A DNA stretch of 64,000 nucleotides from Humibacter sp049446075. Lineage in GTDB: Bacteria > Actinomycetota > Actinomycetes > Actinomycetales > Microbacteriaceae. This document shows, piece after piece, positions 49,702 through 57,540 of this stretch. The stretch lies in assembly GCF_049446075.1 (NCBI RefSeq), contig NZ_JBMSEB010000001.1, positions 2,480,001 to 2,544,000 of the forward strand. Direction: 5' to 3'. Position 1 is the stretch's first letter, and each line of letters starts with the position of its first letter. Below the pieces are notes generated by a model that was not told the origin of the DNA, did no database searches, and worked only from the letters and a program-made list of their open reading frames with translations. The position numbers and the translations under genes were made by a program.

Positions 49702-50742
49702 TCAGCGTTCGGGTGCGGCCCCTGTGGATCCCCGCGGCACGACGTGCGGCGCGAACGTCAGATCCTGCGCAGGCTCGTCACCCTCCAGCAGCGCCCACAT
49801 GCGCCGCCAGGCCTGCTCGCCGAGCTCGGCCACCGGAATGGCCACGGTCGTAAGAGGTGGTGTGGTGTAGCGCGCGAACGGGATGTCGTCGAATCCCGTG
49901 ACGGAGACATCCTGCGGCACCCGCACACCGCGTTCGCCGAGTGCGCTCAGCAGCCCCATGGCCACGAGGTCGTTGAAGGCGAGCACTGCGGTCGCGCCCG
50001 AGTCGAGTACCACCTGCGCGCCGGCGTAGCCGTCTTCGAACCCCACCCCGCACGCACTCGTCGTCACGCGGGCGTCACCGTGCGATCGCTGGAACTCCTC
50101 GATGGCCGCGAGTCGGTTGAGGTTGGACGCCGCCTGTCGGCTGCCAGCCAGGTAGAGCAGCTCGCGGTGTCCCAAGCCATGGAGGTGCTCGAGCAGGCCG
50201 GTCAGGCCCGCTTTGTAGTCCGCCACGACGGACGGAACGTGTGCACCCTGCACCTCGGGAACCGCGGGTGGCAGACGGTTGATGACGACCACGGGTGCGA
50301 GCAGCGGCAGCACGGCTGCCAGCTCATCGGCGAGCATCCGTGGCGCGCACAGCACGATGCCGTCGCAGCGCCTGCGGGCATCCAATGCGAGTTCGCGCTC
50401 TTCGCCGGCCTGCTCGTGCGAGTCGGCGACCAGCACGTGGTACCCCTGCTCGGATGCCCCGTCGCTGAGGCCGCGCAGCGCACCTTGGAACGTGGGGTTG
50501 CCCAGGTCGGGCACCACCACCGCGATGGTCTGCGTCTTGCCCAGCACGAGGCTGCGAGCCAACGGGCTCGCCGAGTAGCCGAGGGATGCAGCTGCTGCTC
50601 GCACACGTTCCGTCATGGCCGCATCGACCGTCGTGCTGCCGTTCATGACCCGCGACACGGTGGAGAGCGACACCCCGGCGAGCGATGCGACGTCGGCGAT
50701 CGTCGGACCACTGCGCGGTGCGCCCGACTTGGATCTGGCCAC
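49702..50742 (-). CDS. LacI-family repressor beside the uronate operon
   Basis: A 346-residue LacI regulator. Its DNA-binding helix is IADVASLAGVSLSTVSRVMNGS and the effector core has TIAVVVPDLGNPTFQGAL and AVLAFNDLVAMGLL. GTG 50742 is chosen because GGGAG precedes it by six bases; the first 14 residues are a basic tail. It is divergent from the Gfo/Idh-SDR-kdgD-enolase operon and a class A operator lies between, so it probably controls that operon and perhaps the other class A units. Confidence 0.9.
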   Translation of the reverse strand: MARSKSGAPRSGPTIADVASLAGVSLSTVSRVMNGSTTVDAAMTERVRAAAASLGYSASPLARSLVLGKTQTIAVVVPDLGNPTFQGALRGLSDGASEQGYHVLVADSHEQAGEERELALDARRRCDGIVLCAPRMLADELAAVLPLLAPVVVINRLPPAVPEVQGAHVPSVVADYKAGLTGLLEHLHGLGHRELLYLAGSRQAASNLNRLAAIEEFQRSHGDARVTTSACGVGFEDGYAGAQVVLDSGATAVLAFNDLVAMGLLSALGERGVRVPQDVSVTGFDDIPFARYTTPPLTTVAIPVAELGEQAWRRMWALLEGDEPAQDLTFAPHVVPRGSTGAAPER

Positions 50743-50810
50743 TACCACTCCCGTTCTAGCCGCCGCCGACCTGCCCAACGGGCGCCCGGCGACGGTCTGA
50801 CGATATCGTG

Positions 50811-50834
50811 TATCGTGACAGAAAGCGTTTTCTG
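50811..50834 (+). promoter_or_regulatory. -10 box and class A LacI operator of the uronate operon
   Basis: TATCGT (50811-50816) is followed by CAGAAAGCGTTTTCTG (50819-50834), a near-perfect palindrome over the expected transcription start. A 200-base leader with no gene separates it from the GTG at 51036. The -35 region is not clear. Confidence 0.55.
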
Positions 50835-51035
50835 AGGTCGGCAACGACACTCGGAAAGAGCGTCGCCGTTCGCGCCGGTTCCGCGATCGAGTGCCCGCAG
50901 ACAGAGCTCAAGGGCCCAGGTCGCACTCGCCACGGGCTGGCCAGTACGACGCGCTTCGTACGAGCCGACAGTGAAGTCGCTGCCGAGCCCGAGCCAATGA
51001 AGACCGGCGCTGAAGACCGGCCAGAAAGGAACACC

Positions 51036-52463
51036 GTGCCGCACCGCACCAGGTATGCCATTGTCGGAACCGGCTCTCGCGCCCAGATGTACATCGACGC
51101 GATCATCGGCGAGCACGCCGGGGTAGCCGAACTCATCGCCCTGCTCGATCCGAACCAGGGCCGGCTCGATCACTACGTCGACCACATCTCGCGCACGGCG
51201 CCGGATGCAGGCCGCCCGGTGACGGCGCAGCCCGACGAACTCGAGCGAGTGATTCGCGACGAGCGGGTCGAGCGGGTCATCGTCACCTCACCCGACTTCA
51301 CCCATGCCGAGTACGTCTCGCGGGCTCTGCGCGCAGGCGCACGAGTGGTCGTGGAGAAGCCGCTGACCATCGACGAGGCGGGCAGCAGGCGCATCGTCGA
51401 GGCCGTGCGCGAGAGCGATGGCGACGTCGTGATGACGTTCAACTACCGCTATGCGCCGCGCAACAGCGCGTTCAAGCGGGTGATCTCTTCTGGCGCGATC
51501 GGGCGTCCGCTCTCGGTGCACTTCGAGTGGGTGCTCGACACGTCGCACGGCGCGGACTACTTCCGGCGGTGGCACAGGCAGAAGGCCAACTCGGGGGGCC
51601 TGCTCATCCACAAGGCGTCGCATCACTTCGACCTCGTGAACTGGTGGATCGCCGACGTTCCGTCCCGTGTCTACGCTTCGGGCGGCCTGCGCTTCTACGG
51701 CGAGGAGAACTGGCGTGCACGCGGGGGCGCCCCGCGCCCCGAGCGAGGCACGGATGCCTGGAACTCAGACCCCTTCGCCCTCGATCAGAACCGCGACGAG
51801 CGGCTGCGCGACCTGTACCTGCGCAACGAGGGTTACGACGGCTACCGGCGAGACCAGGATGTCTTCGATCCGGGCATCACGATCGAGGACAACCTCTCGC
51901 TCGTCGTCGACTACGCGAGCGGGGCGAGCATGAGCTACTCGCTGAACGCGCACAGCCCGTGGGAGGGTTACCGCATCGCGGTCAACGGCACCGAGGGACG
52001 CGTCGAGCTCGACGTGGTGGAGCGCAGCGATGTCAGCCTGGATGCCGGCGGCCGCATCATCGACCCGTCGGCCGTGGTCGATTCGAGGTCGGCGTCGCTT
52101 CGCCCAAGGGGTGAACGTATCTTGCTGCAGCGGCACTGGGAGACGCCGCAGGAGGTCGAGATCCCTGAGGGGGAGGGCGGCCACGGCGGTGGCGACGCCA
52201 TCCTGCTGCGCGACGTCTTCGTCGGCAGGGGCGAGGGCGACCAGGCCGACGAGCTGGGGCGCGCTGCCGACTATCTGGACGGCATCCGTGCCATTGCGGT
52301 CGGGATAGCGGGCAACAGATCGCTGGCGACGGGGCTACCCGTGTGTGTCGATGAGCTCGACCTCGGTGTGCGGCTCGGTCAGCCCGTTGCCTCGCAGTCG
52401 AGGCCGCCGACCGAGCGAGCCACAGCGCAGCCCGGCTCGCAGCCCGCAGAGGCGGCGCGATGA
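51036..52463 (+). CDS. Gfo/Idh/MocA-family oxidoreductase
   Basis: A 475-residue NAD(P)-dependent sugar oxidoreductase. The Rossmann motif is YAIVGTGSRAQMYI, the EKP motif is VVVEKPLT and the catalytic region has SGGLLIHKASHHFDLVNWW. The last 30 residues are a Pro/Gln/Ala-rich tail. GTG 51036 follows AGAAAGGA with five-base spacing. It heads an operon with an SDR, kdgD and an enolase-superfamily gene, so it likely acts on a pectin-derived sugar or sugar acid; the reaction is unknown. Confidence 0.85.
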   Translation: MPHRTRYAIVGTGSRAQMYIDAIIGEHAGVAELIALLDPNQGRLDHYVDHISRTAPDAGRPVTAQPDELERVIRDERVERVIVTSPDFTHAEYVSRALRAGARVVVEKPLTIDEAGSRRIVEAVRESDGDVVMTFNYRYAPRNSAFKRVISSGAIGRPLSVHFEWVLDTSHGADYFRRWHRQKANSGGLLIHKASHHFDLVNWWIADVPSRVYASGGLRFYGEENWRARGGAPRPERGTDAWNSDPFALDQNRDERLRDLYLRNEGYDGYRRDQDVFDPGITIEDNLSLVVDYASGASMSYSLNAHSPWEGYRIAVNGTEGRVELDVVERSDVSLDAGGRIIDPSAVVDSRSASLRPRGERILLQRHWETPQEVEIPEGEGGHGGGDAILLRDVFVGRGEGDQADELGRAADYLDGIRAIAVGIAGNRSLATGLPVCVDELDLGVRLGQPVASQSRPPTERATAQPGSQPAEAAR

Positions 52464-53374
52464 GTCGCATTCTCGTCACGGGCAGCTCGGGGCGGCTGGG
52501 ACGAAGCGTCGTCGCGGTGCTCGGCGAGGTCGGGCACGAGGTCGTCGAGGTCGATCTCTCCGTTCCGGCGGATCGGGCGAACGTGATCGCCGCCGACCTC
52601 ACCGAGGCGGGCACGGCATCCAGAGTGATCGCCGAAGCGAGAGTGGATGCCGTCATCCACCTCGCCGCCATCGCCGTTCCGTTCAGTGCACCGGAGCAGC
52701 AGATCCTGCGCACCAACGCGTCGCTCGCGTACAACGTGATGCAGGCGGCTGTCGACGCCGGAGTGCGCAAGATCGTGACAGCATCCAGCCCGACGGTCTT
52801 CGGGTACGGATCGCCGGCCGGGTGGGTTCCCGAACGGCTTCCCCTGGACGAGGATGTCGAGCCGCGGCCGTGGAACGCGTATGCACTCTCGAAGCTCGTC
52901 GCCGAGCGCACCATGCAGATGTTCGCTGCGCAGAAGGGCGACGAGGTGCGGCTCGCCGCATTCCGCCCCTGCTACGTGATTGCGCCGGAGGAGTGGCGGG
53001 GTGCGCCCACCCAGCAGGGGCACACCATCGTCGAACGACTCGACGACCCGGCGTTGTCCGCGCCGGCGCTGTTCAACTACGTGGATGCCCGCGACGTCGG
53101 CGTGTTCCTCGACACGCTCCTCGACGGCATCGACGACATCCCGAACGCGCAGACCTTCATCGTCGGTGCGGCGGATGCCCTCGCCCGGCGGCCCCTCGCA
53201 GAACTCCTGCCGCAGTTCGTGCCTTCGGCCGCAGATGCCGCCCTCGAGCTCACGGGCACGACACCCGCGTTCTCGATCGACAAAGCGCGACGGCTGCTCG
53301 GCTGGACGCCTGAACATGACTGGCGCACAGAGCTTGAGAGTGTGCCAGACGACGTTATGACCGGAGGTGCCTGA
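52460..53374 (+). CDS. NAD-dependent epimerase/dehydratase-fold SDR, uronate dehydrogenase-like
   Basis: A 304-residue extended SDR. The NAD motif is ILVTGSSGRLGRS, followed by VIHLAAIAVP, TASSPTVFG and the catalytic YALSK (YxxxK). Length and gene context fit uronate dehydrogenase, which oxidises galacturonate to galactarolactone, but the sequence alone also permits a nucleotide-sugar or other sugar epimerase. The ATG overlaps the previous stop (ATGA). Confidence 0.7.
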   Translation: MSRILVTGSSGRLGRSVVAVLGEVGHEVVEVDLSVPADRANVIAADLTEAGTASRVIAEARVDAVIHLAAIAVPFSAPEQQILRTNASLAYNVMQAAVDAGVRKIVTASSPTVFGYGSPAGWVPERLPLDEDVEPRPWNAYALSKLVAERTMQMFAAQKGDEVRLAAFRPCYVIAPEEWRGAPTQQGHTIVERLDDPALSAPALFNYVDARDVGVFLDTLLDGIDDIPNAQTFIVGAADALARRPLAELLPQFVPSAADAALELTGTTPAFSIDKARRLLGWTPEHDWRTELESVPDDVMTGGA

Positions 53375-54321
53375 TGGCCCAGAGACAAGCAGAGCTGCGA
53401 TTCGACGGCGTTCTGTTCTTTCCGATCACGGCTTTCGCGGCCGACGGATCGGTGGATGCCGGTCTCACGGCCGAGCACGTCGCCTCGCGTATGGATTTCG
53501 CGCCGGGCGGCGTGTTTCCCGCCTGCGGCACGGGTGAATTCCATGCGCTGGGTGCGGCGGAGGTGGGCGAGGTCGTGGCTGCCACGGTGCGGGAGGTCGC
53601 CGGCCGGGTGCCCGTGGTTGCGGGCGCGGGCGGCCCGCTGGGGCACGCCATCGAGTGCGCGCGCCGCGCAGCGGACGCCGGTGCGGACGCGCTGCTCGTC
53701 CTTCCCCCGTACCTGGTCGGCAGCACCACCGCAGGGGCTCTCGCCTACATCGAGGCCGTGCTGGCGGCATCCGATCTGCCGGTCATCGTCTACCACCGCG
53801 GATCTGCTCGCCTGAACGAGGATGCGGCCACCCGGCTCGCGAACAACCCGCGAGTGCTCGGTTTCAAGGACGGCGTCGGTGATCTCGGCGTCGCGCAACA
53901 GCTGGTTCGCGCCGTCGCCGCCACCGGACGCGAGAACTTCGCGTTCTTCAACGGGCTGCCAACGGCAGAACTCACGCAGCAGGCGTACCGGGCCATCGGC
54001 ATCCCGCTGTATTCGTCCGCGGCGTTCGCGATGGCACCGCCTGTGGCGAAGGCGTTCTACGAGGCGTACGAGTCGGGCGACGATGCCAGGCGGCTGGAGA
54101 TTTTGGATGCGTTCTACCTGCCGCTCGTACGGCTGCGTGACGAGGTGCCCGGGTTCGCGGTGTCGCTGGTGAAGGCGGGTGTGCGTCTTGGGTTCGGAGG
54201 TGCGGAAGGCCTGTCGGTGGGCGGTGTTCGACCTCCACTCGTGGATTTGGACGAACGCCAGCTCGCCGAGTTGCGGCGCATCCTCGCGATAGGCGACGAA
54301 CTGGTCGGCGCGTCGCGATGA
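53374..54321 (+). CDS. kdgD: 5-dehydro-4-deoxyglucarate dehydratase
   Basis: A 315-residue enzyme of the dihydrodipicolinate synthase family that dehydrates and decarboxylates 5-keto-4-deoxyglucarate to 2-oxoglutarate semialdehyde. The Schiff-base Lys165 is in GFKDGVGD and Tyr140 in IVYHRG. FFNGLPTAELTQQAYRAIG, PLYSSAAFAM, FAVSLVKAGV and VRPPLVDLDE are KdgD-specific blocks that set it apart from DapA and NanA. Its start shares one base with the preceding stop (TGATG). Confidence 0.88.
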   Translation: MAQRQAELRFDGVLFFPITAFAADGSVDAGLTAEHVASRMDFAPGGVFPACGTGEFHALGAAEVGEVVAATVREVAGRVPVVAGAGGPLGHAIECARRAADAGADALLVLPPYLVGSTTAGALAYIEAVLAASDLPVIVYHRGSARLNEDAATRLANNPRVLGFKDGVGDLGVAQQLVRAVAATGRENFAFFNGLPTAELTQQAYRAIGIPLYSSAAFAMAPPVAKAFYEAYESGDDARRLEILDAFYLPLVRLRDEVPGFAVSLVKAGVRLGFGGAEGLSVGGVRPPLVDLDERQLAELRRILAIGDELVGASR

Positions 54322-55490
54322 GCCAGCTACCGGGCGCCTCTGGCGAGGGTACGACTACCTCGACGGGCGTAGGGCACGTGGACGGGCCGGATGATGAACC
54401 CGACAACGAACGCGACCACGAACCCCATCTCGGTCGGATCACCTGGCTGCGAACGCGTCTGATCGACGCTCCGCTGCTGCGCCCATGGGGACCCGATGTC
54501 ACGCGTCTCCACGTCATCGAGGTGCTGGTCGCCACCGAGTCGGGCGTCGTGGGTCACGGGTTCAGCTGGACGCCGTCCATCGGTGCTCACGCGGTGCGGG
54601 CCATGCTCGACCACGACATCCGGGACTTCGCGATCGGTCGTCCAGCGGATGCCCGAAGCCTCTGGACCCCGCTCTGGCAGCACCTGCACGAGGCGGGTTC
54701 GGGTGGCGTGACGACGATCGCTATGGCGGGTCTCGACCTCGCGTTGTGGGATGCCGCGGGGCGGGCCGCGCGCGCATCGGTGAGCGATCTGCTCGGCGTG
54801 AGGCGGGCATCCGTCGGTGTGTACGGCAGCGGAGTCAACCGGCACTACCCCATCGATGAGCTCGTGGCGCAGGCGAAGCGCTGGAAGGATGCCGGGTACC
54901 CGTTCGTCAAGATCAAGGTGGGTGGGCATCCGCTCGCCGAAGACGTCGACAGGGTCGCTGCCGTTCGCGAAGCCATAGGTTCGGAAATCGGTCTTGCCAT
55001 CGATGCGAACCAGCACTGGACCCTCGATGAGGCCGAGCGGGCGATCGGTGAGTTGAGCCGGTACGACCTGCGGTGGATCGAGGAGCCGTTGCGGGCCGAC
55101 GATCTGGTCGGTCACGCGACGCTCCGTTCGCGCATCGACGTGCCGGTGGCGCTCGGCGAGAACCTGCACACGGTGTACCGGTTCCGCGAGGCGATCGAGG
55201 GCGGGGCCGCCGACATCGTGCAGCCGAATGCGATCCGGGTGGGTGGCATCACGCCGTTCCTCGACATCGCCGACAGCGCGGATGCCGCGGGCGTTGCGCT
55301 GTACCCGCACCTGCTGCCTGAACTGTCGGCCCAACTCGCGGTGACGCTGCGGCGTCCCACTCTTGTCGAGGACGTCGAGGATGCCGGCTTCGACCAGCTG
55401 GGACTGCTCGCAGAGCCATCGCCGATTGCTCTCGAGAACGCGACGGCGGCGCCTCGGGGACGGCACGGTCTCGGCATCGTGTTCGCGTAG
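54318..55490 (+). CDS. Mandelate racemase / muconate lactonizing enzyme family protein
   Basis: A 390-residue enolase-superfamily enzyme. The metal ligands are Asp in AIDANQHWT, Glu in WIEEPL and Glu in ALGENLH; VKIKVGG supplies the KxK bases and YPHLLPELS the C-terminal His region. In this operon it may be a galactarolactone cycloisomerase or a sugar-acid dehydratase making the KdgD substrate. The first 35 residues are acidic, low-complexity and not part of the fold; a start further in is possible. ATGA overlap with kdgD. Confidence 0.8.
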   Translation: MSQLPGASGEGTTTSTGVGHVDGPDDEPDNERDHEPHLGRITWLRTRLIDAPLLRPWGPDVTRLHVIEVLVATESGVVGHGFSWTPSIGAHAVRAMLDHDIRDFAIGRPADARSLWTPLWQHLHEAGSGGVTTIAMAGLDLALWDAAGRAARASVSDLLGVRRASVGVYGSGVNRHYPIDELVAQAKRWKDAGYPFVKIKVGGHPLAEDVDRVAAVREAIGSEIGLAIDANQHWTLDEAERAIGELSRYDLRWIEEPLRADDLVGHATLRSRIDVPVALGENLHTVYRFREAIEGGAADIVQPNAIRVGGITPFLDIADSADAAGVALYPHLLPELSAQLAVTLRRPTLVEDVEDAGFDQLGLLAEPSPIALENATAAPRGRHGLGIVFA

Positions 55491-55507
55491 GTGGTGCGGT
55501 TGCGATC

Positions 55508-55535
55508 GCACGCCGCACGCCGCACGCCGCACGCC
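55508..55535. repeat. 7-bp microsatellite, four copies
   Basis: GCACGCC occurs four times in a row directly after the enolase-superfamily gene, in a 208-base gap that otherwise shows no recognisable feature. Confidence 0.75.
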
Positions 55536-55698
55536 GAACACGATCGCGGCGTACGCGCTGACGTCTGGTACGACGCGGGCATGCGCCGAACTCGGATATC
55601 AGGTCGATGCAGCGCTGAGCTTGGGTAAGGCGCTCGCGTTGCGTGCCGCGGCTGAATCGTGCACGCGTTGTGTTCGCACGTGTGTCTTGTGTGTCCGA

Positions 55699-57114
55699 TC
55701 AGGTGCGCATGACGGCTCCGGTGGTCTTCTTTCCGGGTGGTGTGAGGGGTCGGGATTTGGTGGTGCGTCGCCATTGTCGTGTCTGGTCGATCCAGACGGG
55801 TGGTCGTACGTAGGGGATGCCGTTTCGGATGGTGATCTGCCATCCGGAGGTGTCGATGGTGTGGTGGTGGTACCAGCACAGCAGCACCCCGTTGTCGGTG
55901 TGGGTGGGTCCGCCGCGGGACCATTCTTGGACGTGGTGGATTTCGCACCATCCGGCGGGAATGGTGCAGCCGGGGATGGTGCAGCCGCCGTCGCGGAGGC
56001 TGATGCCGCGGCGTTGTTGTGGGGTGAACCCGCGTTCCGGGGACCCTAACGCGATCAGGCGTCCGCCCGGGGTGAAGTACCCTTTCTGCACCCCGCCGGT
56101 GCAGATGAACTGCTTCACCGTACCTAGGGAGACGGGTTCTTCCACCCCGTCGATCCACCCGGCACCGGTGCCGGCCTCCAACTCGTCTGCGGATACGGAC
56201 ACCAGCACCGTGGGGGCAGCACCGCCGATCGTGGGCATGTCGGCACTGCGGGAGGCGGCATCCAGGATGCTGATCAACGCGTCATGCCGTTGCTGCGCCG
56301 GACTCCGGGTGTCCCCGGACACGAGCGCTTCGGCGTGTTGTTCGGGGGTGAGGAAGCGGCCGGTGGTTTTCGGGGACAGGAACGCATCCAACAACCGATC
56401 CAGTCTTCCGGCCAGTTCCGGAATCGCCGCCAACCGGTACACCGACACCTCCCCCCGGGTCCCGGTCTTGCTGAACCCGCGCTGCAGCATCGCTGCCGCC
56501 TCCCGCGGTGCCACACCATCCGGATCCAGAGCAACCTGCCATTGCAGGGCCTGCACCCGCGTCTGATCCGCCGTGAACGGGGTAACACGCTCCCCGGTAG
56601 CCGTGTCCACCCCGAGCACACACCCCACCAGGGCTCGTTCGGCCGCCTCGAGAAGGACTGGTTCGGCCCGGTTCTCCACCGGGCTCAACGCGCTCATGAT
56701 CGCCGACACAGCATCCACCCCGACCTGCCCGGCACCCACCGCCTCCGCCACAGCCGGAAACCGGGGTGGGAGCACCTCCCCGGTCAGCGCGTGCCGGCCG
56801 CGAACCCCAGCCCCGATCCGGCACCGTTGCACGGCGGTGCGTTCGGCGACCTGCGTGACCCGGGCGATCAACTCGTACGCGGTGCGGCACCCATGCTTGG
56901 CCGACAACCGGTCCGACCCGAGTACCCGTCGGGAGCGTTCTGCTGCTTCGGCCGCCACCGCCACCCGCAGCGCATCCACGGTGCGACCGAGGTTCTCGAT
57001 CGCCGCCATCGCCGCCACCAACGCATCATCACCGAGGGCGGGAACCTCGTCAACGGTCACCGCGGCACGGGCAGCAGCAGTGGCCGCTTCCAGCTGTTCG
57101 GTGATCTCGTTCAT
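55699..57114 (-). CDS. DUF222 / HNH endonuclease-signature protein
   Basis: A 471-residue protein of the DUF222-HNH group found in many copies in actinobacteria. It has an N-terminal helical DUF222 region (about 1-300) and a C-terminal HNH nuclease motif (about 390-440) with CTIPGCTIPAGWCEIHHVQEW and DNGVLLCWYHHH, which supply the zinc-binding Cys and His residues. The HNH residues look complete. The function is unknown. It is transcribed toward the pectin locus and sits at its right border. Confidence 0.88.
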   Translation of the reverse strand: MNEITEQLEAATAAARAAVTVDEVPALGDDALVAAMAAIENLGRTVDALRVAVAAEAAERSRRVLGSDRLSAKHGCRTAYELIARVTQVAERTAVQRCRIGAGVRGRHALTGEVLPPRFPAVAEAVGAGQVGVDAVSAIMSALSPVENRAEPVLLEAAERALVGCVLGVDTATGERVTPFTADQTRVQALQWQVALDPDGVAPREAAAMLQRGFSKTGTRGEVSVYRLAAIPELAGRLDRLLDAFLSPKTTGRFLTPEQHAEALVSGDTRSPAQQRHDALISILDAASRSADMPTIGGAAPTVLVSVSADELEAGTGAGWIDGVEEPVSLGTVKQFICTGGVQKGYFTPGGRLIALGSPERGFTPQQRRGISLRDGGCTIPGCTIPAGWCEIHHVQEWSRGGPTHTDNGVLLCWYHHHTIDTSGWQITIRNGIPYVRPPVWIDQTRQWRRTTKSRPLTPPGKKTTGAVMRT

Positions 57115-57540
57115 GGTCCCACCCAACCACCACCCACCGACAATCCCGCAAACAAACCCCAGATCAGCACCCCTTTCCTGTGGACAACGACGCGAGAGGT
57201 AAGGATGGGGAGGACAAGACGATACGCAGCAAGTGAGTAACGGCTGTCGGCCACATGTCGTGTGCTGATCAGAGAGCACGATCGGGCGCGGCAGGCTAAC
57301 TGCGAGCGCTGCGTCCAGGTAGGGCGACCGGCCGAACTCCGTCACCAACATGTCGACGACTAGCCGATGCAGACAAGCCCCTAAGCGATGCGGACAATGC
57401 TGGATGACACGCAGTTCCAGCCCGCCCGGCGCACCGCCACAATGACGCTGGCCCAGCCGGCCGCGCCGCCCCAGCCGGCCTCGCGGCCCCACCGCGTCGG
57501 CCTAGCCACGGCCGGCCCAGTCACGCCCAGCACGCTGCCG
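57115..57540. other. Gene-poor stretch, 426 bases
   Basis: No convincing gene. The minus strand has a short open segment (about 57240-57360) reading LVVDMLVTEFGRSPYLDAAL that has protein-like composition but neither a start signal nor family resemblance I recognise; it may be a decayed fragment. The last 120 bases are C-rich and low in complexity. Confidence 0.5.

Noticed and set aside
55699..57114. HNH gene as a homing endonuclease or phage element
   Set aside because: DUF222-HNH proteins are ordinary multi-copy actinobacterial genes; no intron, intein or phage genes are near.
57240..57360. A small gene or transposase remnant on the minus strand
   Set aside because: No start signal, no recognisable family and no inverted terminal repeats; noted only as a possible decayed fragment.
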